DNA from: Stenotrophomonas sp. UBA2124
GTDB lineage: Bacteria; Pseudomonadota; Gammaproteobacteria; Xanthomonadales; Xanthomonadaceae
Assembly: GCA_002329155.1 (NCBI GenBank)
Contig: DCXY01000002.1
Span: 138,185-202,184 of the forward strand
Length of the DNA: 64,000 bases
Reading direction: 5' to 3'
Shown: positions 1 through 8,261 of the stretch, in pieces
Position numbering within the stretch: the stretch's first letter is position 1
Layout of the letters: each line of letters begins with the position of its first letter
Translations under genes and position numbers: made by a program
Notes under the pieces: model-generated
The model's input: the letters and a program-made list of their open reading frames with translations, nothing else
What the model was told of the DNA's origin: nothing
Database searches by the model: none

Positions 1-305
1 ACCAGGGCACCTGGCTGGTGGACAGCACCGGCAAGACCGTGGACGTGGACGAGAACCTGCTCGACGAACCCATGCGCAACAACGCCGACTACAAGGCGTT
101 CCACGACAAGCACCCGGAAGCCAATCCGTTCGCCCCGGCGGTTGCCGCGGGCAGCGACACCCGGCCCGACGGCGGCGTGCGCCTGCGTTACACCACGCCC
201 ATGCGTACCTGTCATGCCTGTGCCGATGAAGGCAAGCTGACCATCGGCTACAACTTCGACGGGCAGCGGAAGTACCTGGGCAAGGAACTGGTGGAGCTGC
301 GCTGA
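1..305 (+). CDS. C-terminal part of an unidentified protein (5' end outside window)
   Basis: The reading frame is open from the left edge (first full codon at base 3) to a TGA at 303-305, giving about 100 C-terminal residues. A GTG at 18 could be read as a start, but the frame is open upstream of it and no ribosome binding site can be judged, so I treat the gene as cut by the window edge. The visible part is hydrophilic and has a Cys-His-Ala-Cys motif (TCHACADEG) near the C-terminus, which could bind metal or a cofactor. I do not recognise the family. The next genes run on the opposite strand. Confidence 0.6.
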   Translation, partial: QGTWLVDSTGKTVDVDENLLDEPMRNNADYKAFHDKHPEANPFAPAVAAGSDTRPDGGVRLRYTTPMRTCHACADEGKLTIGYNFDGQRKYLGKELVELR

Positions 306-326
306 GGCAGTCCGTTCGAAGGGGCC

Positions 327-843
327 TCAGCCCGTTGCCGGCGCCGCCATGCCGCGCCGGTAACGTTCAAGCAGGTGCGGAACGATGCGCCGGTGCAGCG
401 CCGCGACCGGCAGCATGTACAGGCGCCCGAACGGGCGCCGCAGGTGCACCACACACGCCATCTTCAGTTCGCACCCCACCGCCTGGGGCGTCAGCTGCAG
501 TGACGGCAGTACCTGCAGGTGGCGGTCCGCATCGCCCAGCACCACTGCGTCATCGGTCAATGTGTGCACGCTGAAGATGCAGCCGCTGCCCGGGCTGCAG
601 GCTCGCGGGCGTGGTTGCCGGTACATCGCGCAGCGCCCCAAGGTCTTTCATGCCGAGCCGGCGCATGCCCGCATTGCGCACGCGCATCCGCCCATCCAAC
701 CAGCCCGGCGCCTGTCGGGCCATGTCCAGATAGACCTGCAATGCACTGGCGGGCCGCACCGGCAGGCCAATGCTCGCGGCATGTGCGAAGTGGCTGCCGG
801 CCAACTGCGGATGCAATACTTCGTCTGCGATGATGTCCGCCAC
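327..843 (-). pseudogene. DUF2867 family gene broken by a one-base frameshift
   Basis: Two overlapping minus-strand frames together make one DUF2867-like protein of about 171 residues. The N-terminal frame (from about 843, GTG start) reads VYLDMARQAPGWLDGRMRVR then KDLGALRDVP. The C-terminal frame reads GSGCIFSVHTLTDDAVVLGD and ends in a run resembling VVHLRRPFGRLYMLPVAALH. They join cleanly if one base is removed from CCCGGG at 589-594. The order (aromatic/Arg-rich segment, KDLG, IFxxxxLxDDxVVLGDxDRHL, GRLYMLPV) is what I expect of DUF2867 proteins, whose function is unknown. It lies just downstream of the kinase-like gene on the same strand and could be co-transcribed with it. A sequencing error would look the same as a real mutation. 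Confidence 0.65.
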
Positions 844-863
844 GCGCGCCCGCAGCGGCGCAC

Positions 864-1526
864 TTACGGCTTCGGGCCCTGCCCCTCGTTGTCTTCCCAA
901 TGCAGGATGCGGCGGGTGACGAAGCGGTATACCGGCTTGCCGGTGGCGAACCACAGCTCGCGCACCCAGGAGTGGCGCTTGAGCACGCGCCGCTCCACCG
1001 GCGTCAGCGCCTGCGGGCAGTACATGCGCTTGTGCTTGAGCAGGTGGCGCAGGTCTTCGCGCGCCAGCAGCCGCATCCAGCGCGAGCGCGGGTTGCCGCA
1101 TACGGCCAGCTGGAAATCGATCAGGGCCGGCGAGCCGTCCTCGCGCACCAGCCAGTTGGCTTCCTTGGCCAGGTCGTTATGGGCGATGCCGTGGCGGTGC
1201 ACGCGCTGCAGCAGGCGGCGCGCGGCATGGAAATAGGCCACGTCGCCACGCGGCGGGCGCTGGTACATGGCCGCCCCTTCCATGTAGCTGCGGTCCAGCC
1301 AGCGGCCATCCCAGCCGAGCAGATGCGGGGTGGCCTCCATCCCGCCCAACCGGGCCAGCGCGCGGGCCTCGCGCCGGGCCAGCCACCAGGCGGGCAGCCG
1401 CAGCCACAGCGGAGTGGCGCCCAGGTCACGGCGCACGAAGCGCCCCCCGGGGCCCTGCACCAGCAGGATGCGGCCAAAGCTGTCGGCCTTCAGTGCGGTG
1501 AAGGTTTCAGGTGAAGGTTCTGCCAT
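864..1526 (-). CDS. small protein kinase-like protein (RIO/Kdo-kinase type)
   Basis: Encodes about 220 residues if started at the ATG at 1526, whose product begins MAEPSPETF; an ATG at 1532 and one at 1571 are also in frame, and no clear ribosome binding site decides. The catalytic loop reads HNDLAKEANW, matching the HxDLxxxN of protein kinases, and the metal-binding motif is DFQ instead of DFG. The protein is short, with a compressed N-lobe, as in RIO-like and lipopolysaccharide-core (Kdo/WaaP) kinases. I expect a cytosolic phosphotransferase, but the substrate cannot be read from sequence. The frameshifted DUF2867 gene follows after about 20 bases. Expression is divergent from the DedA-PAP2 gene. 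Confidence 0.7.
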   Translation of the reverse strand: MAEPSPETFTALKADSFGRILLVQGPGGRFVRRDLGATPLWLRLPAWWLARREARALARLGGMEATPHLLGWDGRWLDRSYMEGAAMYQRPPRGDVAYFHAARRLLQRVHRHGIAHNDLAKEANWLVREDGSPALIDFQLAVCGNPRSRWMRLLAREDLRHLLKHKRMYCPQALTPVERRVLKRHSWVRELWFATGKPVYRFVTRRILHWEDNEGQGPKP

Positions 1527-1653
1527 GGCCATATTGTAGTCATCACGGCCGTGTTCACTCTGTGGCACCACAGGTGAACGACCGCCAGCGTAATGCCACG
1601 GAACCCGCAGCCGATACAGCGGTCAGAGCTGGCCCTGCCTTTATAATCGGTCG

Positions 1654-3666
1654 ATGAATTCTTCCTGGATCGACGCCACCCTCGCGTGGATCGCCGCACA
1701 CCCCGTTTTGGCCGGCGCCGTGATCTTCGCCATCGCCTTCTGCGATGCGGTGATCATCCTGGGCGCCATCGTGCCCGCCCTGCCGCTGATGATCGCGGTG
1801 GGCGTGCTTATCGGCATGGGCGAGCTGTCCGGCCCTTACGCGGTGGCCTGCGCCACGCTGGGTGCATTGGCCGGTGACGGCCTGAGCTACTGGGTGGGCT
1901 ACCGCTGGGGCGAGCACCTGCGTGGCATATGGCCGTTCAAACGCTACCCGCAGCTGCTGGACCGCGGCGAGCTGATGTTCCGCCGCAATGCCTTCAAGAG
2001 CATCCTGGTGGCGCGCTATGTGGGCGCCATCCGCCCGTTCGTGCCGGCCATCGCCGGCATGGCCAAGATGCCGCTGGCCAGCTACCTCAAGCCCAGCATC
2101 ATCGCCTGCCTGTCGTGGGCGGTGCTGTTCCTGCTGCCGGGCTGGGCGCTGGGCCATGCCTATGACGCCGTGGCTGCGGTGGCCGGGCGCCTGTTCCTGG
2201 TGGTGGCCATGCTGGGCGCGGTGCTGGGCCTGGTGTGGGCGCTGGTGCTGTACGGCTACCGCTGGTCGGCCGCGCGCATGGACGGCTGGCTGGCCAAGGT
2301 GCTGGCCTGGTCGCAGCGCCACCCGCAGCTGTTCGGGCGCTCACTGACCGACCTGTTCGACCCCAAGCGCCGTGAATCGGTGCCCTTGGCGATGCTGGCA
2401 CTGATGCTGCTGCTGCTGGGCTGGGGCTGGTTCGTGCTGTTGATGGTGGTGGTTGGTCACGGCGAGCCGCTGGCGCTGGACCTTGCCGTGCACCAGCTGA
2501 TGCTGGCCCTGCGCAACCCGCTGGCCGATTACCCCATGGCCGCGCTGGCCTCGCTGGGCGACTGGCAGGTGCTGCTGCCGGCCATCGGTGCCGGCATGGG
2601 CTATCTGATATGGCGCAAACGCTGGATGGCCGCCGCGCACTGGCTGGCAGCACTGGCCTTCGGCCTGGCCTTGACCAAACTGCTCGGTGCCACCGTGGAT
2701 GTGGTGCGGCCCCCGTCGGCCAGCAGCGGCTTCGGCTTTCCGTCGGTGGCGGTGACCATGGCCACCATCACCTTCGGCTTCTTCGCGGTGCTCATCGGCC
2801 GTGAGCTGCCGGGGCGTACCCGCGTGTGGCCGTATCTGGTCTCGGGCGTCGTGGTCACGGTGATTGGCTTTGCCCGCATCTACCTGGGCGCGCACTGGCT
2901 CAGCGATGTCATCGGCGGCATGTTGTTCGGCATCTTCTGGCTGCTGCTGCTTGGTGTGGCCTACCGCAAACGCTTCAACCGCTCGTTCTGGGTCAAGCCG
3001 GTGGCATGGCTGTTCTACGGCACCTTCGTGCTGGCCGCATTCTGGTACGCGCCGCGCAACGTGCCGGCCAAGCTGGTCAAGTTCGAACCGGTGCACGAAG
3101 CGCCCCGCGCCATGGCCGCCGACCACTGGTGGCAGGACGGCTGGCACGAACTGCCGGCGCGCCGCAATGAGTTCGACGATGACCTGCGCTGGCCGCTGGA
3201 TGTGCAGCTGGCCGGCCCGCTGGCGCCGTTCCAGCAGCAGCTGGAGCGCAACGGCTGGACCCTGCAGCCGCAGGCGGGCTGGGAGCAGGCGCTGATGATG
3301 CTCGACACCAAGGCCACCGCCAAGGATGTGCCGGTGCTGCCAGCCACGCTGGATACCAACGTCGAAGCCCTGCTGATGCTGCGCCCCGGTGCGCGCGAGG
3401 ACGAGATTTACGCACTGCGGCTGTGGCCGTCTCCGGTGCAGCTGCAGCCGGGCCAGCAGCCGGTGTGGCTGGGCAGCGCGCAGACCCTGCGCTACCAGCG
3501 GCACCTGAAGCTGTTTGGCGTATGGCGGCCATTGCGTGGCGTGGACCCGGCACTGGATGCGCTCAAGCAGGCGCTGGGCGAGCTGGACAACCGCCAGACC
3601 ACCCAGCCTGAAACCGGCATGCCGGTGCTGATGATCCGCGAGCCGCAACCCGTGGCGGCGCGCTGA
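1654..3666 (+). CDS. DedA - PAP2 - LssY fusion membrane protein
   Basis: A 670-residue polytopic membrane protein. The first ~210 residues are a DedA/SNARE-associated domain (GDGLSYWVGYRWGE; RYVGAIRPFVPAIAGMAKM). The middle third is a PAP2-like domain and the last ~200 residues a soluble LssY-type C-terminal domain. DedA proteins act in envelope lipid carrier and phospholipid transport; PAP2 enzymes remove phosphate from lipid phosphates such as undecaprenyl diphosphate, so the fusion fits lipid-carrier recycling. The PAP2 signature is partly degenerate. The C3 box is kept (ARIYLGAHWLSD, about residue 408), but the usual PSGH is FPSVAVTM (about 362), with no histidine there. Phosphatase activity is therefore uncertain. 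Start chosen at ATG 1654, just ahead of the first transmembrane segment. Confidence 0.85.
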   Translation: MNSSWIDATLAWIAAHPVLAGAVIFAIAFCDAVIILGAIVPALPLMIAVGVLIGMGELSGPYAVACATLGALAGDGLSYWVGYRWGEHLRGIWPFKRYPQLLDRGELMFRRNAFKSILVARYVGAIRPFVPAIAGMAKMPLASYLKPSIIACLSWAVLFLLPGWALGHAYDAVAAVAGRLFLVVAMLGAVLGLVWALVLYGYRWSAARMDGWLAKVLAWSQRHPQLFGRSLTDLFDPKRRESVPLAMLALMLLLLGWGWFVLLMVVVGHGEPLALDLAVHQLMLALRNPLADYPMAALASLGDWQVLLPAIGAGMGYLIWRKRWMAAAHWLAALAFGLALTKLLGATVDVVRPPSASSGFGFPSVAVTMATITFGFFAVLIGRELPGRTRVWPYLVSGVVVTVIGFARIYLGAHWLSDVIGGMLFGIFWLLLLGVAYRKRFNRSFWVKPVAWLFYGTFVLAAFWYAPRNVPAKLVKFEPVHEAPRAMAADHWWQDGWHELPARRNEFDDDLRWPLDVQLAGPLAPFQQQLERNGWTLQPQAGWEQALMMLDTKATAKDVPVLPATLDTNVEALLMLRPGAREDEIYALRLWPSPVQLQPGQQPVWLGSAQTLRYQRHLKLFGVWRPLRGVDPALDALKQALGELDNRQTTQPETGMPVLMIREPQPVAAR

Positions 3667-3700
3667 GTACGCCGCGTGCCGCCCAGGCGCACGCGCGTGC

Positions 3701-4309
3701 TTACAGGTCTTCTTCGGGCGGTACGTCGAACTCGGGTATCCAGCTCAGCATCAGCTCCAGCCGCTGCTGCGGGTCGTCTTCCTGCAGCAGCGCCAGCCGC
3801 TGCTGCTCCTGCAGCGGCAGCAGTTCGGCCAGGCGCCAGCCCACCCACGACGCCTGATCCAGCTGCGCAGGGCCGGCGCCAGCAAATTCGCCACCGGCCT
3901 GTTCCAGAATGCGCTCCAGCAGCACGCCCAGCAGCGCATGTTCGGGTTGCAGCTCATCATCGCTGTCCGCCTCGCACCACTGCACATCACCCACCACCAG
4001 GCCGTTGTCACGCACACGCGTGGCGAGCACGCGGAACCGGCGGCCACCTCGCAGGCGCAGCACCAGCACGCCATCGGCGCCCACGTCGAAATCCTCGACC
4101 AGTGCTTCCACACCCCATGCCGCCGGTGTGGCAGGTGTACCCACTTCCTCGCCTTCCAGAATCAGGCACACGCCGAAGCTGCTGCCCTTGCGGCCGCACT
4201 CGCGCACCAGGTCCAGATAGCGTGCCTCGAACACGCGCAGGCTCAGCGCCGCACCCGGCAGCAATGCCGAATGCAGCGGAAACAGGGGCAGGCTTTGCGG
4301 TGAAGTCAT
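3701..4309 (-). CDS. Lon N-terminal (substrate-binding) domain protein
   Basis: A 202-residue protein beginning MTSPQSLPLFPLHSALLPGA, followed by LRVFEARYLDLVRECGR and then SFGVCLI. This is the start of the LON substrate-binding domain, but no ATPase or protease domain follows, so it is one of the free-standing LON-domain proteins and not Lon itself. Such proteins are widespread in proteobacteria and of unclear function; substrate recognition or adaptor roles are usually assumed. The C-terminal half is acidic and Leu/Gln-rich. The gene converges with the DedA fusion (34 bases apart) and lies downstream of mpl on the same strand, separated by about 180 bases containing a hairpin. Confidence 0.85.
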   Translation of the reverse strand: MTSPQSLPLFPLHSALLPGAALSLRVFEARYLDLVRECGRKGSSFGVCLILEGEEVGTPATPAAWGVEALVEDFDVGADGVLVLRLRGGRRFRVLATRVRDNGLVVGDVQWCEADSDDELQPEHALLGVLLERILEQAGGEFAGAGPAQLDQASWVGWRLAELLPLQEQQRLALLQEDDPQQRLELMLSWIPEFDVPPEEDL

Positions 4310-4448
4310 CGTGTGCAGTGCAGCCAGGATCAGGCCTTGATGTTACCGCAGGCTTGCGTTGCCGGCCGTGCAGTCACCGTGATGCCTGCGTGCATTTGTT
4401 CGAATGCTGCGTAGGACGCGGCACGTTGGAACCACTACACGCCAGTGC

Positions 4449-4472
4449 GACGCCCTGCTTTTTGCAGGGCGT
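4449..4472. terminator. hairpin after mpl
   Basis: ACGCCCTGC, a T5 loop, then GCAGGGCGT form a perfect 9-bp stem about 15 bases past the mpl stop codon (mpl is on the minus strand). There is no clear T-tract after the stem on either strand, so termination is probable but not certain. Confidence 0.5.
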
Positions 4473-4487
4473 GCAGCACATGCAGGA

Positions 4488-5879
4488 TCAGGCCTGTTGC
4501 AGCTGTGCAAGGAAACGGCGCGGTGCGCCATCGAAGCCGCCGTTTGACATGAACACCACGTGGTCGCCATCGCGCACCACCTCGCCAAGACGTGCCAGCA
4601 GCGCATCGGTATCCGGCACCGCCTGTGCTTCACCGCGCACGGCGGCAATCACCCTGGCGGCATCCCAGGGCAGCTCGGGGCGTGCCAGGAACACCACCGC
4701 GTCGGCGATATCCAGCGATGGCGCAAGTGCATCGGCATGTGCACCCAGGCGCATGGAATTGCTGCGTGGCTCCATCGCCACCACGATGCGCGCCTGCCCC
4801 ACCTTGGCACGCAGGCCTTCCAGCGTGGTGTGGATGGCGGTGGGGTGGTGGGCGAAATCGTCGTAGATGGTCACGCCCTGCGATTGACCGATGACTTCCA
4901 TGCGCCGCTTCACGCTGTGGAAGCGCGCCAGTGCCGGTGCCACCGCGGCCACATCCACGCCCACCGCATGCGCGGCGGCCAGCGCAGCCAGGCCGTTGAG
5001 GACGTTGTGGCGGCCCAGCAGCGGCCATTCCACCGTCGCCACGTCGGCGCCACGGTGCAGCACCACGAAGCGGCTGCCGTCCTCGTTGAGCAGGCGTGCG
5101 CTCCATTCCAGCGCCGGGTCGAAACCAAAACGCTCTACCGGCGTCCAGCAGCCCATCGCCAGTACTTCGGCCAGGTACTTGTCCTCGCCGTTGACGATCA
5201 GGCGGCCACGGCCCGGCACGGTGCGTACCAAGTGATGGAACTGGCGCTGGATGGCGGCCACGTCCGGGAAGATGTCGGCGTGGTCGAATTCCAGATTGTT
5301 GAGGATGGCCACCAGCGGGCGGTAGTGCACGAACTTGCTGCGCTTGTCGAAGAACGCGGTGTCGTACTCATCGGCCTCGACCACGAACAGCGGCCGCTCA
5401 GCGGCATCGCCCGCCTGCGGGCTGCCGCCCAACCGCGCCGACACCCCGAAATCCTCGGCCACGCCACCAATCAGGAAACCCGGCTCGCGCCCCGCCGCCT
5501 GCAGCAGGAAGGACAGGATGGTGGTGGTGGTGGTCTTGCCGTGGGTGCCCGCCACCGCCAGGGTGTCGCGCCCCGGCAGCACCTGCTCGGACAGCCATTG
5601 CGCCCCCGATGTGTACCGGCGACCGGCATCCAGCACCGCCTCCACCGCCGGATTGCCGCGCGAGAGGGCGTTGCCGATCACCACTTCGTCGCAATCAGTA
5701 CTGATATTGGATGGCAGATACCCTTGCGAAAGGCTGATTCCCAGCGTTTCCAGCTGGTTGGACATGGGCGGGTAGACCGCCTGGTCACTGCCCTCCACCT
5801 GATACCCGAGCTCGCGCGCCAAGGCGGCCACGCCCCCCATGAAAGTACCGGCAATGCCGAGAATATGAATCTTGCTCAT
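4488..5879 (-). CDS. mpl: UDP-N-acetylmuramate:L-alanyl-gamma-D-glutamyl-meso-diaminopimelate ligase
   Basis: A 463-residue Mur-ligase family enzyme of murein recycling. It joins the recovered tripeptide L-Ala-gamma-D-Glu-meso-DAP to UDP-MurNAc in the cytoplasm, using ATP. The N-terminus reads MSKIHILGIAGTFMGGVAAL, the MurC-like/Mpl dinucleotide-fold start with the Mpl-type GTFMGG in place of the MurC motif. The ATP loop is GTHGKTTTT (about residue 115), followed by VVEADEYDTAFFD and NNLEFDHADIF, both typical of Mpl. The C-terminal domain has DDFAHHPTAI. I chose ATG 5879 because it starts the conserved strand; an upstream in-frame ATG at 5930 would add 17 unlikely residues. It stands alone, with adk upstream on the same strand. 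Confidence 0.95.
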   Translation of the reverse strand: MSKIHILGIAGTFMGGVAALARELGYQVEGSDQAVYPPMSNQLETLGISLSQGYLPSNISTDCDEVVIGNALSRGNPAVEAVLDAGRRYTSGAQWLSEQVLPGRDTLAVAGTHGKTTTTTILSFLLQAAGREPGFLIGGVAEDFGVSARLGGSPQAGDAAERPLFVVEADEYDTAFFDKRSKFVHYRPLVAILNNLEFDHADIFPDVAAIQRQFHHLVRTVPGRGRLIVNGEDKYLAEVLAMGCWTPVERFGFDPALEWSARLLNEDGSRFVVLHRGADVATVEWPLLGRHNVLNGLAALAAAHAVGVDVAAVAPALARFHSVKRRMEVIGQSQGVTIYDDFAHHPTAIHTTLEGLRAKVGQARIVVAMEPRSNSMRLGAHADALAPSLDIADAVVFLARPELPWDAARVIAAVRGEAQAVPDTDALLARLGEVVRDGDHVVFMSNGGFDGAPRRFLAQLQQA

Positions 5880-6103
5880 GTTTCGATTGTCGCCGATGCG
5901 CTCGCGTACGGGTATTGGCAGGTGAACCATTCAAAAGTTGGTTTCAGGTATGTAGGGGAATCCCCGATACCATCACGTGGCCATCACACGGACAATAGCC
6001 CAGCCAGCCGTAGCATCCCTCAGGTCCTACTCCCCAAGAGGCCATCCCCAGGGAGCTCATGCTGCGGGGCCCTGAGCAAGCCCTCCTGCTGGCCCCTACA
6101 ACG

Positions 6104-6135
6104 CAAACGCCCGGTTCTCTGGAACCGGGCGTTTG
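6104..6135. terminator. bidirectional terminator downstream of adk
   Basis: A perfect 14-bp stem, CAAACGCCCGGTTC with a TCTG loop and its complement, is followed by TGTTT on the plus strand. It lies about 60 bases past the adk stop (minus strand), in the ~315-base gap before mpl. Confidence 0.7.
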
Positions 6136-6161
6136 TGTTTGGCCGCCATGGTGGCACGGCC

Positions 6162-6186
6162 GTAGGGCGGCGGTGAACCCGCCGCC
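6162..6186 (+). repeat. SMAG-like (GTAG) REP hairpin
   Basis: GTAG is followed directly by the 8-bp stem GGCGGCGG, loop TGAAC, and CCGCCGCC. A GTAG tetranucleotide at the foot of a short hairpin is the hallmark of the SMAG repetitive extragenic palindromes of Stenotrophomonas maltophilia. It is 9 bases past the adk stop codon. The rest of the 5880-6194 gap shows only the terminator next to it. Confidence 0.5.
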
Positions 6187-6194
6187 CCTGTCCA

Positions 6195-6758
6195 TCAGCG
6201 CCTGATGGCCGCCAGGATGCGGGTCAGCACTTCGTCCAGTGCGCCCACGCCGTCCACACGCGCCAGAGTGCCCTTGGCTGCGTAGAAGTCGATCACCGGT
6301 GCGGTGGAGTCGTTGTACACCTGCAGACGCTGACGCACCGATTCGGGGTTGTCATCGGCGCGGCCCTGCTCCTTGGCGCGGCCGGCGATGCGGTCAACCA
6401 GCAGCTCGGTGGGAACGTCCAGCTGCACGATGGCATCCAGCGGCTGGTCCAGCTTGGCCAGCAGTTCGCCCAGCGCGTTGGCCTGGGCCACATTGCGCGG
6501 GTAGCCGTCGAGGATGAAGCCCTTGGCGGTGTCGGCCTGCGACAGACGGGTTTCCAGCATGCCCAGCAGGATATCGTCGGACACCAGGTTGCCGGCGTCC
6601 ATCACGGCCTTGGCCTGCTTGCCCAGCTCCGTGCCGGCAGCCACTTCGGCGCGCAGCAGGTCACCGGTGGAAATATGCGGAACCTGAAGTTCTTCCTTCA
6701 GGCGGGTTGCCTGCGTGCCCTTGCCCGAACCGGGCGGTCCCAACAGAACCAATCGCAT
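6195..6758 (-). CDS. adk: adenylate kinase
   Basis: A 187-residue enzyme interconverting ATP + AMP and 2 ADP in the cytoplasm. The P-loop GPPGSGKGTQ is at residues 7-16. TGDLLRAEV, VSDDILLGMLETRL and GFILDGYPRN (NMP-binding and CORE elements) follow in order. It is the short form: the segment after GRAKEQGRADDN is only a brief loop, without the long zinc-type LID of some homologues, and the length equals that usual in Xanthomonas. I chose ATG 6758, right at MRLVLLGPPG, over an upstream ATG at 6836 that would add an unconserved 26-residue tail. It is divergent from pfp, with a 143-base intergenic region. Confidence 0.97.
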   Translation of the reverse strand: MRLVLLGPPGSGKGTQATRLKEELQVPHISTGDLLRAEVAAGTELGKQAKAVMDAGNLVSDDILLGMLETRLSQADTAKGFILDGYPRNVAQANALGELLAKLDQPLDAIVQLDVPTELLVDRIAGRAKEQGRADDNPESVRQRLQVYNDSTAPVIDFYAAKGTLARVDGVGALDEVLTRILAAIRR

Positions 6759-6901
6759 TCCTGACTCCCATATGTTTTGAGGAAACGGGACGGACAGCGG
6801 CGTTAGACTCAGGGGCCGATTCACGCTGCACCGCAATAAGCGCAGCTTACCGCACCGGGCATTGTCCCGGAAATGTCATCGTCCTGCCCCGGAGTGCCCC
6901 C

Positions 6902-8149
6902 ATGTCCAAAGGCAATCTGTTGTATGCCCAGTCCGGCGGTGTCACCGCCGTGATCAATGCCACCGCCTCAGCCGTCATCAGTGAGGCAAGATCAAGAAAA
7001 ATCAAAGTGTTGGCGGCACGCAACGGCATCCTGGGGGCGCTGCGCGAGGAGCTGATCGACACCTCGAAGGAAAGCGCCGCCAACATCGCCGCGCTGGCCC
7101 ATACGCCCGGCGGCGCCTTTGGCTCGTGCCGCTACAAGCTCAAATCGCTGGAGGCCGACCGGGCCAAATACGAGCGCCTGCTGGAGGTGCTGCAGGCGCA
7201 TGACGTGCGCTGGTTCCTCTACAACGGCGGCAATGATTCGGCCGATACCGCGCTGAAGGTTTCCCAGCTTGCAAAGGAATTCGGCTACCCGCTGACCTGC
7301 GTGGGCGTGCCCAAGACCATCGACAACGATCTGGCGGTCACCGACACCTGCCCCGGCTTCGGATCGGCGGCCAAGTACACCGCGGTTTCGGTGCGCGAAG
7401 CAGCGCTGGACGTGGCTGCAATGGCCGAAACCTCCACCCGCGTCTTCATCTACGAGGCCATGGGCCGCCATGCCGGCTGGCTGGCGGCGGCTGCAGGCCT
7501 CGCCGGTGAGGGCCCGGACGAGGCACCGCACATCATCCTGCTGCCTGAGCGCGCGTATGACGAGGCCAGCTTCCTGGCCAAGGTCAAACAGGTGGTGGCA
7601 AAGGTGGGCTACTGCGTCGTCGTGGCCAGCGAGGGCATCCATACCGCCGATGGCCAGTTCGTGGCGGATGCGGGCGGCGGCAAGGACTCCTTCGGGCATA
7701 CCCAGCTTGGCGGTGTGGCCTCCCATCTCGCGGGCCGGGTGAAGGCCGCGCTGGGCTTCAAGGTGCATTGGACACTGCCCGATTACCTGCAGCGCTCGGC
7801 ACGGCATGTCGCCTCCAAAACCGACTGGGAGCAGGCGCAGGCGGTGGGCAAGGCAGCGGTGCGTTATGCGCTGGAAGGCCGCAACTCGGTGATGCCGGTG
7901 ATCGTGCGCAGCTCCGATGTGCCCTACCGCTGGAAGATCGAGGCGGCACCACTGTCGAAGGTGGCCAACCACGAAAAGAAGATGCCGGCGGGCTTCATCC
8001 GCAAGGATGGTTTCGGCATCACCGAGAAGGCGCGCCGCTACCTGCAGCCGTTGATCCGCGGTGAAGCCCCCCTGCCCTATGGCCGCGATGGTCTGCCGAA
8101 GTACGTGACGCTGAAGAATGTACCGGTGGCGAAGAAGCTGCCAGCCTGA
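6902..8149 (+). CDS. pfp: diphosphate--fructose-6-phosphate 1-phosphotransferase (PPi-PFK)
   Basis: A 415-residue phosphofructokinase that uses pyrophosphate instead of ATP to make fructose 1,6-bisphosphate reversibly. Two positions decide phosphoryl donor use in this family. Here GGNDS has Asp where ATP enzymes have Gly (GGDGS), and VGVPKTIDNDL has Lys where ATP enzymes have Gly (PGTIDND); both indicate PPi use. The start ATG 6902 (MSKGNLLYAQSGG) lies right after a CGGAG-like region; an in-frame start upstream is not conserved in character. hppA and ppa lie just downstream, so three PPi enzymes sit within about 5 kb. Xanthomonads are known to rely on PPi-PFK. The second residue of the GGDDS motif being Asn is a known variant in some PPi-PFK clades, as far as I recall. 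Confidence 0.93.
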   Translation: MSKGNLLYAQSGGVTAVINATASAVISEARSRKIKVLAARNGILGALREELIDTSKESAANIAALAHTPGGAFGSCRYKLKSLEADRAKYERLLEVLQAHDVRWFLYNGGNDSADTALKVSQLAKEFGYPLTCVGVPKTIDNDLAVTDTCPGFGSAAKYTAVSVREAALDVAAMAETSTRVFIYEAMGRHAGWLAAAAGLAGEGPDEAPHIILLPERAYDEASFLAKVKQVVAKVGYCVVVASEGIHTADGQFVADAGGGKDSFGHTQLGGVASHLAGRVKAALGFKVHWTLPDYLQRSARHVASKTDWEQAQAVGKAAVRYALEGRNSVMPVIVRSSDVPYRWKIEAAPLSKVANHEKKMPAGFIRKDGFGITEKARRYLQPLIRGEAPLPYGRDGLPKYVTLKNVPVAKKLPA

Positions 8150-8182
8150 GAAGGTTGATTCAGCAGCGCCATGATGAGCGCC

Positions 8183-8206
8183 GTAGTGCCGGACCAGGCC
8201 CGGCAC
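8183..8206 (+). repeat. SMAG-like (GTAG) REP hairpin
   Basis: GTAG followed by TGCCGG, a short loop and CCGGCA; with the adjoining bases the stem is 7 bp (GTGCCGG/CCGGCAC). It lies 34 bases past the pfp stop and before the convergent gene ending at 8262, so it may also act as transcript end for either gene. The layout matches SMAG repeats of Stenotrophomonas. Confidence 0.55.
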
Positions 8207-8261
8207 CGGCAGTCCCGCTGATGCCCGGCGCAGCAGGACTGCGCGCCATGAACCGTGCCGT

